From Mangifera indica (Eukaryota; Streptophyta; Magnoliopsida; Sapindales; Anacardiaceae), in contig NC_058137.1 of the NCBI RefSeq assembly GCF_011075055.1, positions 28,939,463 to 29,003,462 on the forward strand: a DNA stretch of 64,000 bases, in the 5' to 3' direction. Below are positions 24,081 through 38,919 of the stretch, piece after piece; the stretch's first letter is position 1, and the number at the start of each line of letters is the position of its first letter. The position numbers and the translations under genes were made by a program. The notes under the pieces were generated by a model. The model ran no database searches. It worked only from the letters and a program-made list of their open reading frames with translations, and was not told the DNA's origin.

Positions 24081-25310
24081 TTTTAATAAAAAAATCTTAA
24101 TTGCTTAACCAAGTTTTAATACAAAAGATAATTGTACTAATTTCAAAAATTCAAATATCTATTAATGATCTAATTTTTTAATTAGAGATAAAGATAAAAT
24201 TATCATTTATTAAAAAATTAAAATTTTATCATATTTTCTTCCTCAAATTTAAAAATTTTACAATTTTCCTTTACTCAAAGCTTTTAAGTTTTAAAAAATG
24301 ATTATTTCACGCTTAAATCTTTAGGTTTTCTTTCTCTCCCCTCTAATGACCATCCCTGATAAAAAAATTTTTGTCTTTGTAGATGAAGAAGCGTTATCTT
24401 TTCATATCTGTAGATGAAAAAACATTGTCTTTTCATCTCTGTTGATAAAGAGGCGTCGTCTCTTTATTTCTATCGATGAAGAGACATCTCTTTATTTTAG
24501 TCGACTAAAAGACAATACCTCTTTGTCTTTTTGTCGGTAAAAAAAAAGATTCATTTATAGGAGATAGTTGCTGACTCTCTATCTCGTCTTCAAATGATCA
24601 TCGTTGCTAAAGAAAGGAAAAAAAATCTAAAGGGGGCATTTGGTTGGAGCTTTTTAAGATTACCTTGATAATCTATCTTTTATTCCCTTGTTTGATTTGT
24701 CAATAATAAAAAAATTATAGTAATCTTCTATTAGCAATGCTGATGTGGCAGGTAATATATGTGGTAATCAGATTACCACATTTACCTTAGGTATTTAAAG
24801 ATTACTAAGGTAATATTGAGTTTATTATAATTATATTATTATTTATTAATTTTTTGAGATAAAAATAAATTTATTTTTAATTAATATGACAAATAATATA
24901 AAAATATTTAAAAATAATTATATTCAAGGACATTTAAGTAAAATAATTTACTAGTAATATTTTATTACCTTTAACCAAACACAATAATTATTTATACCTA
25001 CCAAATTTTATCAAACATAGTAATCATTTATACCTAGTAATCTTCTAAGTAATCTATCTTCAAAGTAATCTTTATATTTTTGTAATAAAATATTACCTAA
25101 ACCAAACGATCCCTACAAATTTGGCAATAAAATGATCAATTTTTAAAACTTGAAGACTTTAGATGATAGAAAATTATAAAAATTTTAAACTTAAAGAGTA
25201 AAATATAATAAAAATCTAATTTTATAAATTTTATAAATAAATAATTATTTTATTTTCAATCTTACCTAATATTTATGATAAAAATTGAATTAAAAATAAA
25301 TATTTAAGTT
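24080..25310. mobile_element. Old Mutator-type MITE with a nested MITE
   Basis: The outer ~200 bp arms are imperfect inverted repeats of one another (about 24105-24310 versus 25130-25310). They resemble the arms of the elements at 31037 and 46149, with shared stretches such as GTTTTAATACAAAA and TTTCAAAAATTCAAATA. The ends are too worn to fix a target duplication. The interior (about 24380-24540) has roughly five diverged ~31 bp repeats around GATGAARARGC. A Harbinger-like MITE is nested at 24630-25112. Confidence 0.6.
24630..25112. mobile_element. MITE, Harbinger/Tourist-like, ~480 bp (member 2)
   Basis: Homologous along its length to 18350-18829, with ends GGGGGCATTTGGTTGGAGC and ..AACCAAACGATCC. 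The flanking CTA at 24627-24629 and 25113-25115 is a 3 bp duplication. It sits inside the older Mutator-type MITE. Confidence 0.72.
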
Positions 25311-25514
25311 CTAAAAATTTGAGCATGTGTAACTGCCTTCTCATTAAAACTTGAGTTGGCCCATAAATATACATCATTCAAAACTTTGTTTTTGTTAATC
25401 AAATCGGGAAAAACTAAAAATTTACCACGTCTAGAAGCTACGAAAACCGGGTTACGAGATCCAAGTAAATCAGAAATCAAGGAAAACACTGCAAAAGAAC
25501 CACGATAAGCTGCG

Positions 25515-28398
<2,884 letters not shown>

Positions 28399-30301
28399 AA
28401 TTGAAATACTAGATGAGGAGTATAGACTGAGAAATGGTTACTGTTTCTCCACTTCTTATGGAAAGGAATATGTGAGAATTTCATTGCGTTTTGTGACAAT
28501 CAGAGTCGATATACCACACTGATATGGACTTGTAAATTGTAATATTGTACATGAATGGTGTATTCTTTTTGTATTTCTTTTAAGCTTTAGCAAATTTGAC
28601 GTTAAAACACTCTAAAAGCTAACACAAAGATCAAGCATTATTAAAGTTCTAGCAATGTCTCGTTATATGACAGTGTCCATTCTCGCAAATTTTATGATAA
28701 TGTGCGATTCATTACAGCCTCTAAAATATATTACTTGAGGGAAAAAAAAAAAAACGAAAAACAAAAATCAAGGAGCTGTTACAAGTACAATTGGTAAACA
28801 AATTGAAAAATGAATATGGAAGTCAATCCACTGAAGATTCACAAGCAGATATTGCAATTCCCCTCAGGAAGGTAATGCTTTGGCTTTGAGATGAATATGG
28901 ATACGAGCAGGTTTTTTCATTCACATCGTATCTGTCTAGTCAATAAAGTTATAACAACTAATGATTTCATCTAACTGATTGGATTTAAAAAGGACTTAAT
29001 CTTGATTTTGTGCTCATACTTTTAACTTTTGCTATATCAAAGGGAGTCATCACATTCTGTCATCTTTTGCTTCACCATTTTAGTTATGCTCTTTTAACAA
29101 TCTTCTCGTCAATAACTTTGATTTACACCAGTGCACTAATTACATTTACAACAATTCTGCGGGTAATTCGCGATGAGATCCAACCTGGGAAAACTGATAA
29201 ATAAGTCTATAAAAAGCTTGAGGATGATTATGGGGAGACAGTGCTTTATACTCCAAAGTTTGATCTACAGACAGCTCCCTTGTGGCTATCACGTGTCAGT
29301 TAAGAGTTAAAAGAACCGTCTAAAAATTATGATGAACTTTCTATTTGAAATTTTACTTAGTATTGGGTTGCGACAACTTTTAGTTGCAGGTGCTTCTGTA
29401 GGAATTTGGGCTTACAGCAAGCACAAGCAAAAGACTAATGTGCGCATTATGGCTTTGAACCTTGTTAGAGGTGTTCCATTGACCGCAAAAGAAAAGGAAA
29501 CCATGTTAGACCTCCATACTCCTCCTCCTCCAGAAGGAGCTTCTCCTTCCTCCTGGTGGAGTAGGTTGCGTCGACATGATGTGCAATTCTGCGAGTTGTC
29601 TTACCTCTTGACTCATATATTATGATTTGACATTTACCAATTAAGAATTTGATAGGCATCAAATTTCAAGTATTTCCCCCTTATAATAAGCTTATTGCAT
29701 GTCAAATTCTACATAATCTGATTTCAACTTCCCTTGTCATCAAGCTGAATCTTTGATTATTTTTATTTTATATTGTGGTTGGTTAAATCGAGTACAGGGC
29801 TTCTTTGCATGTTCACAGTTTTTGGACTGTTTATTGCCAAGACCAACCAAGGATGTATTCCTTTTAGAATCATTTGATTCTTTGAATCAGTATCTTTTTT
29901 ATCCTCCTCTAGTTCTCAATAAGATTTTACTTAATACTTCACTAAATGAGTAATTGGATCCCTTCTTTAAGTCGCCATTTCGGAAATTTCCCATGAAAAT
30001 TCACGTCCACTAACGAATTTAAAATTTTAGGGTAAGAATTGGGAGTTTTTACTTTAATCAAGGGAAATTGCTCCTTGGACAAATGATTTGTCATCTAACG
30101 GCCTTGCTTAATTTCCAAATAACCTTTCATTTATATCGGGCTATCAGATCAGATCCGCCTCGCAACCAAAGTCACAAGTCATCTTCCAATTCAATTGTAC
30201 GATTTTTCTCATCCCTAATTCTATTTGGTTATCGGAGGCTGGGGGAGATTTTCTATTTCTAAAACTAGCAAGAAAACTGAAGCGACAATCAACAGAGAAA
30301 C
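28399..30301 (+). other. Intergenic DNA with possible exon remnants of an unrecognised gene
   Basis: Several short coding-like stretches on the plus strand could belong to one decayed gene: around 28780-28870 (LLQVQLVNKLKNEYG), 29160-29300 (KKLEDDYGETVLYTPKFDLQ, preceded by an in-frame TAA) and 29390-29570 (GASVGIWAYSKHKQKT, then LTAKEKETMLDLHTPPPPEG). The last begins right after a TTGCAG acceptor. I do not recognise the family. 29640-30300 shows no gene. Confidence 0.35.
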
Positions 30302-30612
30302 ATGACGGACAAGAACGCTCTCGAGACGACAATCAAATGGATACAAGCACTATCCAAAGGCGTGATGGGTCGGAAAGCACTTCCAATTCTATTTGGTTAT
30401 CTGCATGTATTGTATTTCGCAGGATAAAGATGGTCATTGGCATACCGGAGCAATGGCAACGTTAATCGACAGTCTGGAGGCTGCTGCTGCCTACTCTTTT
30501 TTCTGGCAACGTCAAGGCCTCTCTTGATTTCATCTTTTCATTTTATTCCACGGTCAACATATTGGCACAGTTTCTTGCTATCCATGTTTATTTTCTATTA
30601 GACGCTTTGCCC

Positions 30613-30643
<31 letters not shown>

Positions 30644-32084
30644 TTTAAATTGAAAACATTGGATTAATTTATTAATTATTTACTGAGATACCTCAAAGTT
30701 TTAATTGGTCTTCTTTCTACGTATATCACTGATTCAATCTTCAACCATTCGTAATTTTATCATTTGAACGTACAATTGTGATTTGTTCATAGTAAATCTG
30801 CAAAAATATGTTGAAGAATCTGGTCAGGCGTGTCAATGAAATTAATCAATTATCTCTGTCTATATTGTGATGGTAATACATAATCAATAAAAACAAGTGC
30901 TTATGATTAAATTGAAAAGGCTTCTTTATCTCTGTTTTGAAGCTAGTTTTATAATTGGGTAAGCTTGATCTCAGGCTTATTAAAATGGTGTGGAGTCACG
31001 GAAAAAAGGTGTACACGGAGCTACCTACTATTTTATGGCCAAAGGTCTATTTCTAGCCCAAGTTTTAATACAAAAATAAATATATATTTGTAAGATTTCA
31101 AAAATTCAAATACCCACTCATAATCCAAATTTTGTTAAAAATCTCAATTAGGGTTAAGGTAAAACCGTTATTTAAAAAAATTTAAAAAATTAAACTTTTA
31201 TAACATTTTCCTCTCCAAGTTTAAAAATATCACAATTTCCCTCCTATCCAAAATTTGAAAAGTGACAATTATTCTTCAGGGTTTTTTTCTCTTTTCTCCA
31301 GCAATGATTCGTCGTTACCAACCATTGGTTATCATCTCTCTCACCGACTAATGCATGATGAAGATGATGAAAAGACTGAGATCTCTTCGTTACTTCGTCG
31401 TGCGATGACAAGATCTCGGTCTCTTCTCTGTGCACTAATTGGTGAGGGAGAAGACTGCCGATGGTTGGAGATGCCAAATTGTCGTCGGAGAGAAGAGAAA
31501 AAAAAACTCTAAGGGAAAAATAGTCACCTTTCAAATTTCATTAAAGTGACATATGGGTGGGTGGGGAAGGGGGAATTGTAAAATTTTTAAACATGTGAAG
31601 GAAAATGTTATAAAACTTTAATTTTTTAAATTTTTTAATCAATGATGGTTTTACCTTTAACTCTAACTAAGATTTTCAATAGAAATTAGATCATAGGTAG
31701 GTGTTTCGGTTTTTTAAACCTTACGAGTATGTATTTATTTTTGTATTGAAACTTAGGTGGGAAATAGTCCTTTGGCCCTATTTTATTTGCACTTTGGCTC
31801 CTTCAATTACTTCGGTTGCATTATAATCCCCTTAGTTCGATTGAAGTTGTTTTGATTGTTTCTACCATGACATATAATGTTTATGTACAGGGTTGTTGAG
31901 TTTGGCTAATAGATGTATACATAAACAATTGTAGGAAGAAGTTGATATAGAGGCAAAGGTTGTGGGGAGCAGGGGAAAGCTTACAGCGGCAGAGGTGGAG
32001 GTAAAAAGAAAAGATAGTGGACGACTGATTGCTTTGGGCATACTGTGGACAACTTCAACTTCAAGTCAAGGGAGTAAGCTTTAA
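30302..32084 (+). pseudogene. Acyl-CoA thioesterase 13-like (hotdog fold), broken
   Basis: Exon 1 starts at 30302 (MTDKNALETTIKWIQALSKG). After a deletion or scrambled stretch at about 30370-30422 it resumes as DKDGHWHTGAMATLIDS, the hotdog-fold active region (usually NWHxGAxATLID). A frameshift near 30510 separates this from NVKASLDFIFSFYST. The last exon, 31935-32084, follows a TTGTAG acceptor and reads EEVDIEAKVVGSRGKLT, then the KDSGRLIALG strand, and stops at 32082-32084. The missing exon 1 part, the frameshift and a transposon in the intron (31037-31777) show it is not functional. The family hydrolyses acyl-CoA thioesters. The assignment rests on these two blocks. Confidence 0.75.
31037..31777. 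mobile_element. Mutator-type MITE, 741 bp, 9 bp target duplication
   Basis: Ends are GGCCAAAGG and CCTTTGGCC, with ~250-300 bp imperfect inverted arms. The flanks are perfect CTATTTTAT duplications at 31028-31036 and 31778-31786. A 9 bp duplication with long inverted arms fits a non-autonomous MULE. It lies in the intron of the thioesterase pseudogene. It shares arm sequence with the elements at 24080 and 46149. Confidence 0.87.
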
Positions 32085-33530
32085 CATAGAAACACCTATC
32101 TTGCCGGTAACTTTATATAATTTATATGTTTCTTAGTTGTGTTGAGGAAACTTAGTAATTGTCCAAGACATATCAAGTTTTTGATTTTGCAAGAGCTTAG
32201 AGGCTTGGCTGGTGTCAATAAAATTTGGCATATACCAATATCTTGATTGTTTTAATTTGTCATTAAGTTTAGAGAGCTTAAAATAGGGATCTTGATCTAT
32301 GCTCTTCTTTGTTTCTAGTTGAAATTTAAGTTCCTTTTGCTTATTGAACTATAGACACCTTTCTTTTTTATTGTTCAATTTTGCCCATAGGCTAGATAGG
32401 TAAGAGGGTTAGATCCACCCAGCACTTGGCCTCTCTGTGGCAGCTAGCCCCATGTTAGATCTCAAAGTCATTCATTTATTTGGAGAGACAGAGAGAGCGA
32501 GAGAGAGAGATTGATCCCCTTCTCTCCCAACTCCACGGTAGAATACAGTAACATAATAGTCCACGATTTAATTTACTAAAATATGCAATAATATTAACTG
32601 TGATATCTTCAGAAGACAGTATGAATAAAGTTTTATCGCTAATGAGAATGTGGTATGTACCTGGACCAATATAAATAATTATAAGAGTAAATTACATTTC
32701 TCACCCAGAATCATTTTCTATCATTTGATGGGATAATTTACACTTCCTTATTCAAAATTAAATTATGTAAAAAAAAAAAAAAACATTATAAGGGTAAAAT
32801 AATAATTTTCAAAATTAAATTATGTAAAAAAAAAAAACATTATTAGGGTAAAACAATAATTTTATCATCCTTAAATTTTGAAAAATAAAAAGAATAACCT
32901 TTTAACAAATTTTATCTTGATGTTTTAAACATATTAGTTTAGCCTTTTTATAGGTTTAGACATCTGCATTGAAACCTTATGAAGTTTGAAAATGTTAGTA
33001 TTAGCCATCACTTTTAAATTAGAATCTCACTTTTTTAATCAACTTAGTCGTTTTCCTTACCTACAGTCACTTTATTATTGTTCTGTCTTCAATCTCATAA
33101 GAAGTATTATACAATTTTTTCATAGTTTTCTTTACCACAGTTCTTTAATTTGGATTCTGACAAAACTTTGATTTTATTTGATGACAAATTGTTGTTTTTC
33201 AAGAGTTGATTTATTTTGTATAATTGAGAAAACATATGGAATTCATAGTGTTCATTTGAATTAGTTGGAATTCATCCTTGTTATTGTGATAGGAATTCAC
33301 AGAGGGTGACGTGGGGTCCAGATAATAAAGGCCATTGGTTGGCCTGATGAAGAGGTGAATGAGTATGATGATAAAAGTGAAAGTGAGCAAGGCATGAGAA
33401 TGTGTTAATATAAATTTATTTTGTATATCGACAATACTTCATGTACAAATAACAACAATATTGTATATTTTGATTTACAGATAAATAATACAATTAAATT
33501 AATTAATTGTATTATAATATATCAATTTGT
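32085..33530. other. Intergenic DNA
   Basis: No gene recognised. It holds a (GA)n microsatellite at about 32481-32511 and a short duplicated stretch around A-runs at 32750-32860. Confidence 0.5.
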
Positions 33531-33539
33531 TTATGTTGG

Positions 33540-34128
33540 TTTATACTCAATGTTTGTACATATACTTTTGAATCATATAGGGAAACCCCCTATAAATGCT
33601 CAAAGAAACATGATTATTGTATTGGGGATTGTGGTTTTTGATTACTTGATAAGGAAACTTGGGTGGGAATGAGTTGAAAATTTGAGGAGATGAACTGTTG
33701 AGTAACAATGGGTATATGTTTAAATTGAAGTTACGCCAATTTATTTGGTTCCGTTACTAAATTTGTACAGCCTGCATGCCATATAAGGAGAGTGTTGACT
33801 GTATGAAGTTGGAAAGCTGGAATTCGATAATATTAGTCGTTTATACGTTTCATTTATTAGCTAAAATGAGGCCGTTTTTAGGATATCAGGTTCAAGGTGA
33901 CTACATAAAACCACCACCAGCTCCAACAAAGTTCACTGGTTAAAAAATTATCCTAAAGGCTCATCCAAAACCAGCCATGTTGATCTAGATTAGGCAAAGT
34001 TCTGGTACAAATTCTTTTCTTTATTTTTTATATATAAAGTCTTTATCTAGTTGGCCGGACAGCTAGCCAGCCAGTAATCTTTCCAGGATTGTCATTGCCT
34101 CTGCCTTCTGAGAAAAAGAGAATTGGAA
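33540..34128 (+). promoter_or_regulatory. Duplicated OPT promoter and leader upstream of OPT-B
   Basis: Matches the region before OPT-A and OPT-D. The TATA equivalent here is TACATAAAA near 33902, weaker than in the two intact genes. The ~100 bp leader segment GCCATGTTGATCTAGATTAG.. that is missing from OPT-A is present. Confidence 0.65.
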
Positions 34129-36335
34129 ATGGCACGTCCTTACAATGTTGAAGATACTGCTTCTGCTCCCCATTCCGAGTCTTTTGAAATTCATCAAACT
34201 GGCATCAGTGTCGCCGGTAATATTTTTTTCTTTCTTCAGTTTCCTTTCTGGTGATTTGCCTTTGTATAGATCAATTTAATGAAGGATAGAATGAACTCTA
34301 AACTGCTACTAAACAGTTTCCAAGTATAAATACATGGCAACATGCATGGATTTTCTTTATGGTTTATATCAGAGTCATGTACACCAGTTTCTTGTTACTC
34401 AGTCTTTGGTAGGGAAGTCCAATTCAAACATTCGAATTTATTCTGATTCAAACAGAATTCCAAAGTTAAATTATTTTCGATCAAATTTGAGTCTGAAGAG
34501 TTAGGATTTTTAATTGGACCTTGTCAGTCAGTTTCTTTTTCTAATTTCAGTTTCCTTCTTTGTTGAACTTTACACTTTGATTTGACCTGCTTAAATGCAA
34601 TCTCTTAAATGCATTTTTATACGATAATTTGCGTTTCTGTCGAAAGCCAATTATATTGGATACAACATTGGTTACTAATAGGGCGTATAAAAATTAGTAT
34701 GATATGTTTCTTACTGATTTAAAATGATAATTTTATCGAAACAAAATAATGTACTTTTTTGAGAAGTGATAGGTATATATCTGAGAGATTTAAAAACTTC
34801 TATTTTAATTTTAATTTTTTCAAAAGGTATGACAGATAAAAAATACGCAATATAGAACTTCCGTGGCAGTGTTAATGCATGGCTAAGTCGAGGCATTCCT
34901 TGTGCATAGATGTGCGAGGGATGCAAGTGGTGATCCCGGACACGGTGCGATATTGGTGAACAAATGAATTAGGTCCTTGATACACACTATTAACAGACTT
35001 CCGTTATTCTGATTCATTAATTCTTTATTGATTTTGATTTCTTAAGTTTTATTTGTGTTATTTGTGGGCTGTCTGTTTGATTCCTAATTTGAGCTTTTGT
35101 TTTTTTATGTGTAATTCAGTTGCTTGGATATGGATGGGCTGGTTTATTCAGAAAATACCTTGTTGATTCTCCATACATGTGGTGGCCAGCAAACCTGGTG
35201 CAGGTCTCTCTGTTCAGGTATATTCAGAGCAAAACCATGCAGAAAAGGAAAAGATATAATTGCAATCTGCAGGGCACTGCATGAAAAGGAAAAGAGGCCT
35301 AGAGGAGGAGTAACCAGGCTACAATTTTTCCTCCTTGTTTCGATAACAAGCTATGCGTATTACATCATTCCAGGCTATCTTTTCCCATCACTAAGCGCTC
35401 TCTCCTTTGTGTGTTGGATATGGAAAGACTCCATCACTGCACAGAAGATTGGTTCAGGCTTGAATGGCCTTGATTGGTATACGGTTGCTGGCTTCTTGGG
35501 AAGTCCTCTGGCCACTCCCTTCTTTGCCATTGCTAATATATTAGTTGGGTTCTTTTTGTACCTCTCTGTGCTTGTTCCAATTTCTTACTGGTATGATGCA
35601 TATGATGCCCAGAAATTCCCTTTATTTTCCTCTCACACTTTTGACTTTAATGGCCAAACTTACAACATCGGCAGAATCATCAATGAGAAAACCTTCTAGT
35701 TCGACAAGGCTGGCTATGATCAGTATGGCAATCTCTATCTTAGTATCCTGTTTGCGTATACTTACGGATTTAGCTTCTCTGCGTTAACGTCTAGTCTATC
35801 GCACGTTGCACTCTTTGATGGGCGGTAAGCATAATCTTTATCAGTATGATCTTGATTTTCATTCTACATGTTGATGTTTTCTATGAACTATGGATATTTG
35901 TCTTATCTTGCACAAGATGGCAAATGTGGAAGAAAACTGCTGCTGCGTCTAAAGCTCTGTTTGGGGATGTGCACACAAGAATAATGAAGAAGAACTATGA
36001 TGAAGTGCCTCAATGGTGGCTCTAGCTTATCTTGGTTGTCTCATTCGCGCTTTCGCTCTACATTTGTGAAGGATTCGGTAAACAGCTTCAGCTTCCATGG
36101 TGGGGACTCTTACTATCCTGTTCCATAGCATTCTTCTTCACACTACCTGTTGGGGTGATTCAAGCAACCATAAACTCGGTATTTTCCATTACTTTACTGT
36201 CATTTTATGCATATATGACCCTGCGATTTGAGCTGTTTCTGATTGAATTTTGTAAAAAATCTGCAGCAACCAGGGCTTAATATGATTACAGAATTGATCA
36301 TTAGGTGCATGTATTCCGATAAACCTCTAGCCACG
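34129..36335 (+). pseudogene. OPT family transporter, OPT-B (lacks exon 2 and 3' end)
   Basis: Exon 1 is intact at 34129-34216 ([18 protein letters not shown]). A ~0.6 kb deletion between about 35020 and the following intron removes exon 2, which carries the NPG motif. Exon 3 is 35120-35217 and exon 4 is 35273-35824. Exon 4 has a 21 bp in-frame deletion after GSGLNGL and a TAG at 35697-35699 in place of Glu in [10 protein letters not shown]. The exon 5 acceptor AG has become TG (35909-35910), and exon 5 has TAG at 36023-36025 in place of Gln after PQWW. Exon 6 breaks off at about 36335 inside PLAN, where the DUF1985-Ulp1 block starts; exon 7 is absent. It is clearly non-functional. Confidence 0.93.
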
Positions 36336-36528
36336 GCAGCGTCATTTTCAAACTTAGTTGGGGGGTAAATTGGGTTTTTTTAAATCTTGGAGAGCTGGAT
36401 AAGATTCATTACAACAAAGGGGGTTTTATGGAAATTTTTGATATAACATTAGACCTTTTTAATTAAAGAATTTTCATTAGGGGTTAAATTGAGATTTTTC
36501 TCATCCACGGTTTCTGATCGTGTAGTTT

Positions 36529-38700
36529 TTGAATTTTATATCCGTTTTTTCTGTTTTAGGTTTTTCTATATGTATTTTTCAAATTTCAAATTCGAGTTTT
36601 CAAATTTTGGTGTTTTTTGACACAACTTACGATGTAACGACGTTATTTCAGTTTCGTTTTTCCGGATTCGAATTTCAGTTCCGTTTTTTTGGATTTCACC
36701 ATTTTAGGTTATATCGATTCGTATTTTCACGATATCCGAATGATTTTCCAAGTATCATCAACTTAAAGTATTTCAATGTATAGAATTCGAATTTCAATTC
36801 CGTTTTTTCGGATTTCACCATTTTAGGTTATATCGATTCGTATTTTCACGATTTCCGAATGAATTTCCGAGTATTGTCACTTTGAGGTATTTCAACGTAT
36901 CGAATTCGAATTGTAACTCCTTTTTTTCGAATTTCACCATTTCAGGATATATCGAATCGTATTTTCATGATCTCCGAACGATTTTTCAATTATCGTCACT
37001 TTAAGGTATTTCAACGTTTAGAATTCGAATTTCAGTTCTGTTTTTTCGATATTCACCATTTTAGGATATATCGATTCGTATTTTCACGATTTCCAAATGA
37101 TTTTCCGAGTATCGTCACTTTAAAGTATTTCAACGTATAAAATTCGAATTTCAGTTCCGTTTTTTCGGATTTCACCATTTAAGGTTATATCGATTCGTAT
37201 TTTCACGATTTCCGAATAATTTTCTGAGTATCGTCACTTTAAGGTATTTCAACGTATCGAATTCGAATTGCAACTCCATTTTTTCGAATTTCACAATTTC
37301 AGGATATATCGAATCGTATTTTTATGATCTCCGAACGATTTTTTAATTATCGTCACTTTAAGGTATTTCAACGTATAGAATTTGAATTTCAGTTCCGTTT
37401 TTTCGGATTTCACCATTTTAGGTTATATCGATTCGTATTTTCATGATTTCCGAATGATTTTCCGAGTATCGTCACTTTAAAGTATTTCAACGTATAGAAT
37501 TCGAATTTCAGTTCCGTTTTTTCGGATTTCACCATTTTAGGTTATATCGATTCGTATTTTCACGATTTCCGAATAATTTTCTGAGTATCGTCACTTTAAG
37601 GTATTTCAACGTATCGAATTCGAATTGCAACTCCATTTTTTCGAATTTCACAATTTCAGGATATATCGAATCGTATTTTTATGATCTCCGAACAATTTTT
37701 CAATTATCGTCACTTTAAGGTATTTCAACGTATAGAATTCGAATTTCAGTTCCGTTTTTTCGGATTTCACCATTTTAGGTTATATCGATTCGTATTTTCA
37801 CGATATCTGAATGATTTTCTGAGTATCGTCACTTTAAGGTATTTCAACGTATAGAATTCGAATTTCATTTCCATTTTTTCGAATTTAACCATTTTAGGAT
37901 ATATCGATTCGTATTTTTACGATTTTCGAATGAATTTTCGAGTATCGTCACTTTGAGGTATTTCAACATATCGAATTCGAATTGCAACTCTGTTTTTTCG
38001 AATTTCATCATTTCAGGATATATCGAATCGTATTTTCATGATCTCTGAACGATTTTTCAATTATCGTCACTTTAAGGTATTTCAACGTTTAGAATTCGAA
38101 TTTCAGTTCCGTTTTTTCGAAATTCACCATTTTAGGATATATCGATTCGTATTTTCACGATTTCCGAATGATTTTCTGAGTATTGTCACTTTAAGGTATT
38201 TTAACGTATGGAATTCGAATTGTAACTCCGTTTTTTCGAATTTCACCATTTCAGGATATATCGAGTCGTATTTTCATGATCTCCGAACGATTTTTCAATT
38301 ATCGTCACTTTAAGGTATTTCAACGTATAGAATTCGAATTTCAGTTCTGTTTTTTCGGATTTCATCATTTTAGGTTATATCGATTCGTATTTTCATGATA
38401 TCCGAATGATTTTCTGAGTATCGTCACTTTAAGGTATTTCAACGTATAGAATTCGAATTTCATTTTCGTTTTTTCGAATTTAACCATTTTAGGATATATC
38501 GATTCGTATTTTCACGATCTCTGAACGAATTTTTTATTATCGTCACTTTAAGGTACTTCAACGTATAGAATTTGAATTTCACATCCGTTTTTCAAATTTG
38601 ACTATTTTAGGATATATCGATTCGTATTTTCAAAATTTTCGAACAATTTTCTGATTATCGTCACTTCAAGGTATTTCAACCTATAAAGTATGAATTTCAG
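36529..38700 (+). repeat. Left array of ~119 bp tandem repeats
   Basis: GAATTCGAATT recurs at about 36782, 36902, 37021, 37141, 37260, 37498, 37617, 37736, 37855 and onward to 38450, with spacing of 119-120 bp. Each unit includes TTTTTTCGRATTTCACCATTT, GATATATCGATTCGTATTTTC and GTATCGTCACTTTAAGGTA. The outermost units are degenerate. About 17 units. Confidence 0.93.
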
Positions 38701-38919
38701 TTTCGTTTTTTCTATTTTCCGTCATTTAAGGATAACTTTTTCGATTGTTAACATTCTACAGAAGTTGAACGTATAGAACTCGAATTTCTATTCTTATTTG
38801 TTAAGTTTTGTCATTTCCTTTTTAATTATTTGGTATTTCTCATCTTTATATGTTTTTTTCACTAATACATTTGTTTACATATTTATTTTTGTGAATATCT
38901 AACAAATTTTATGTGATTG

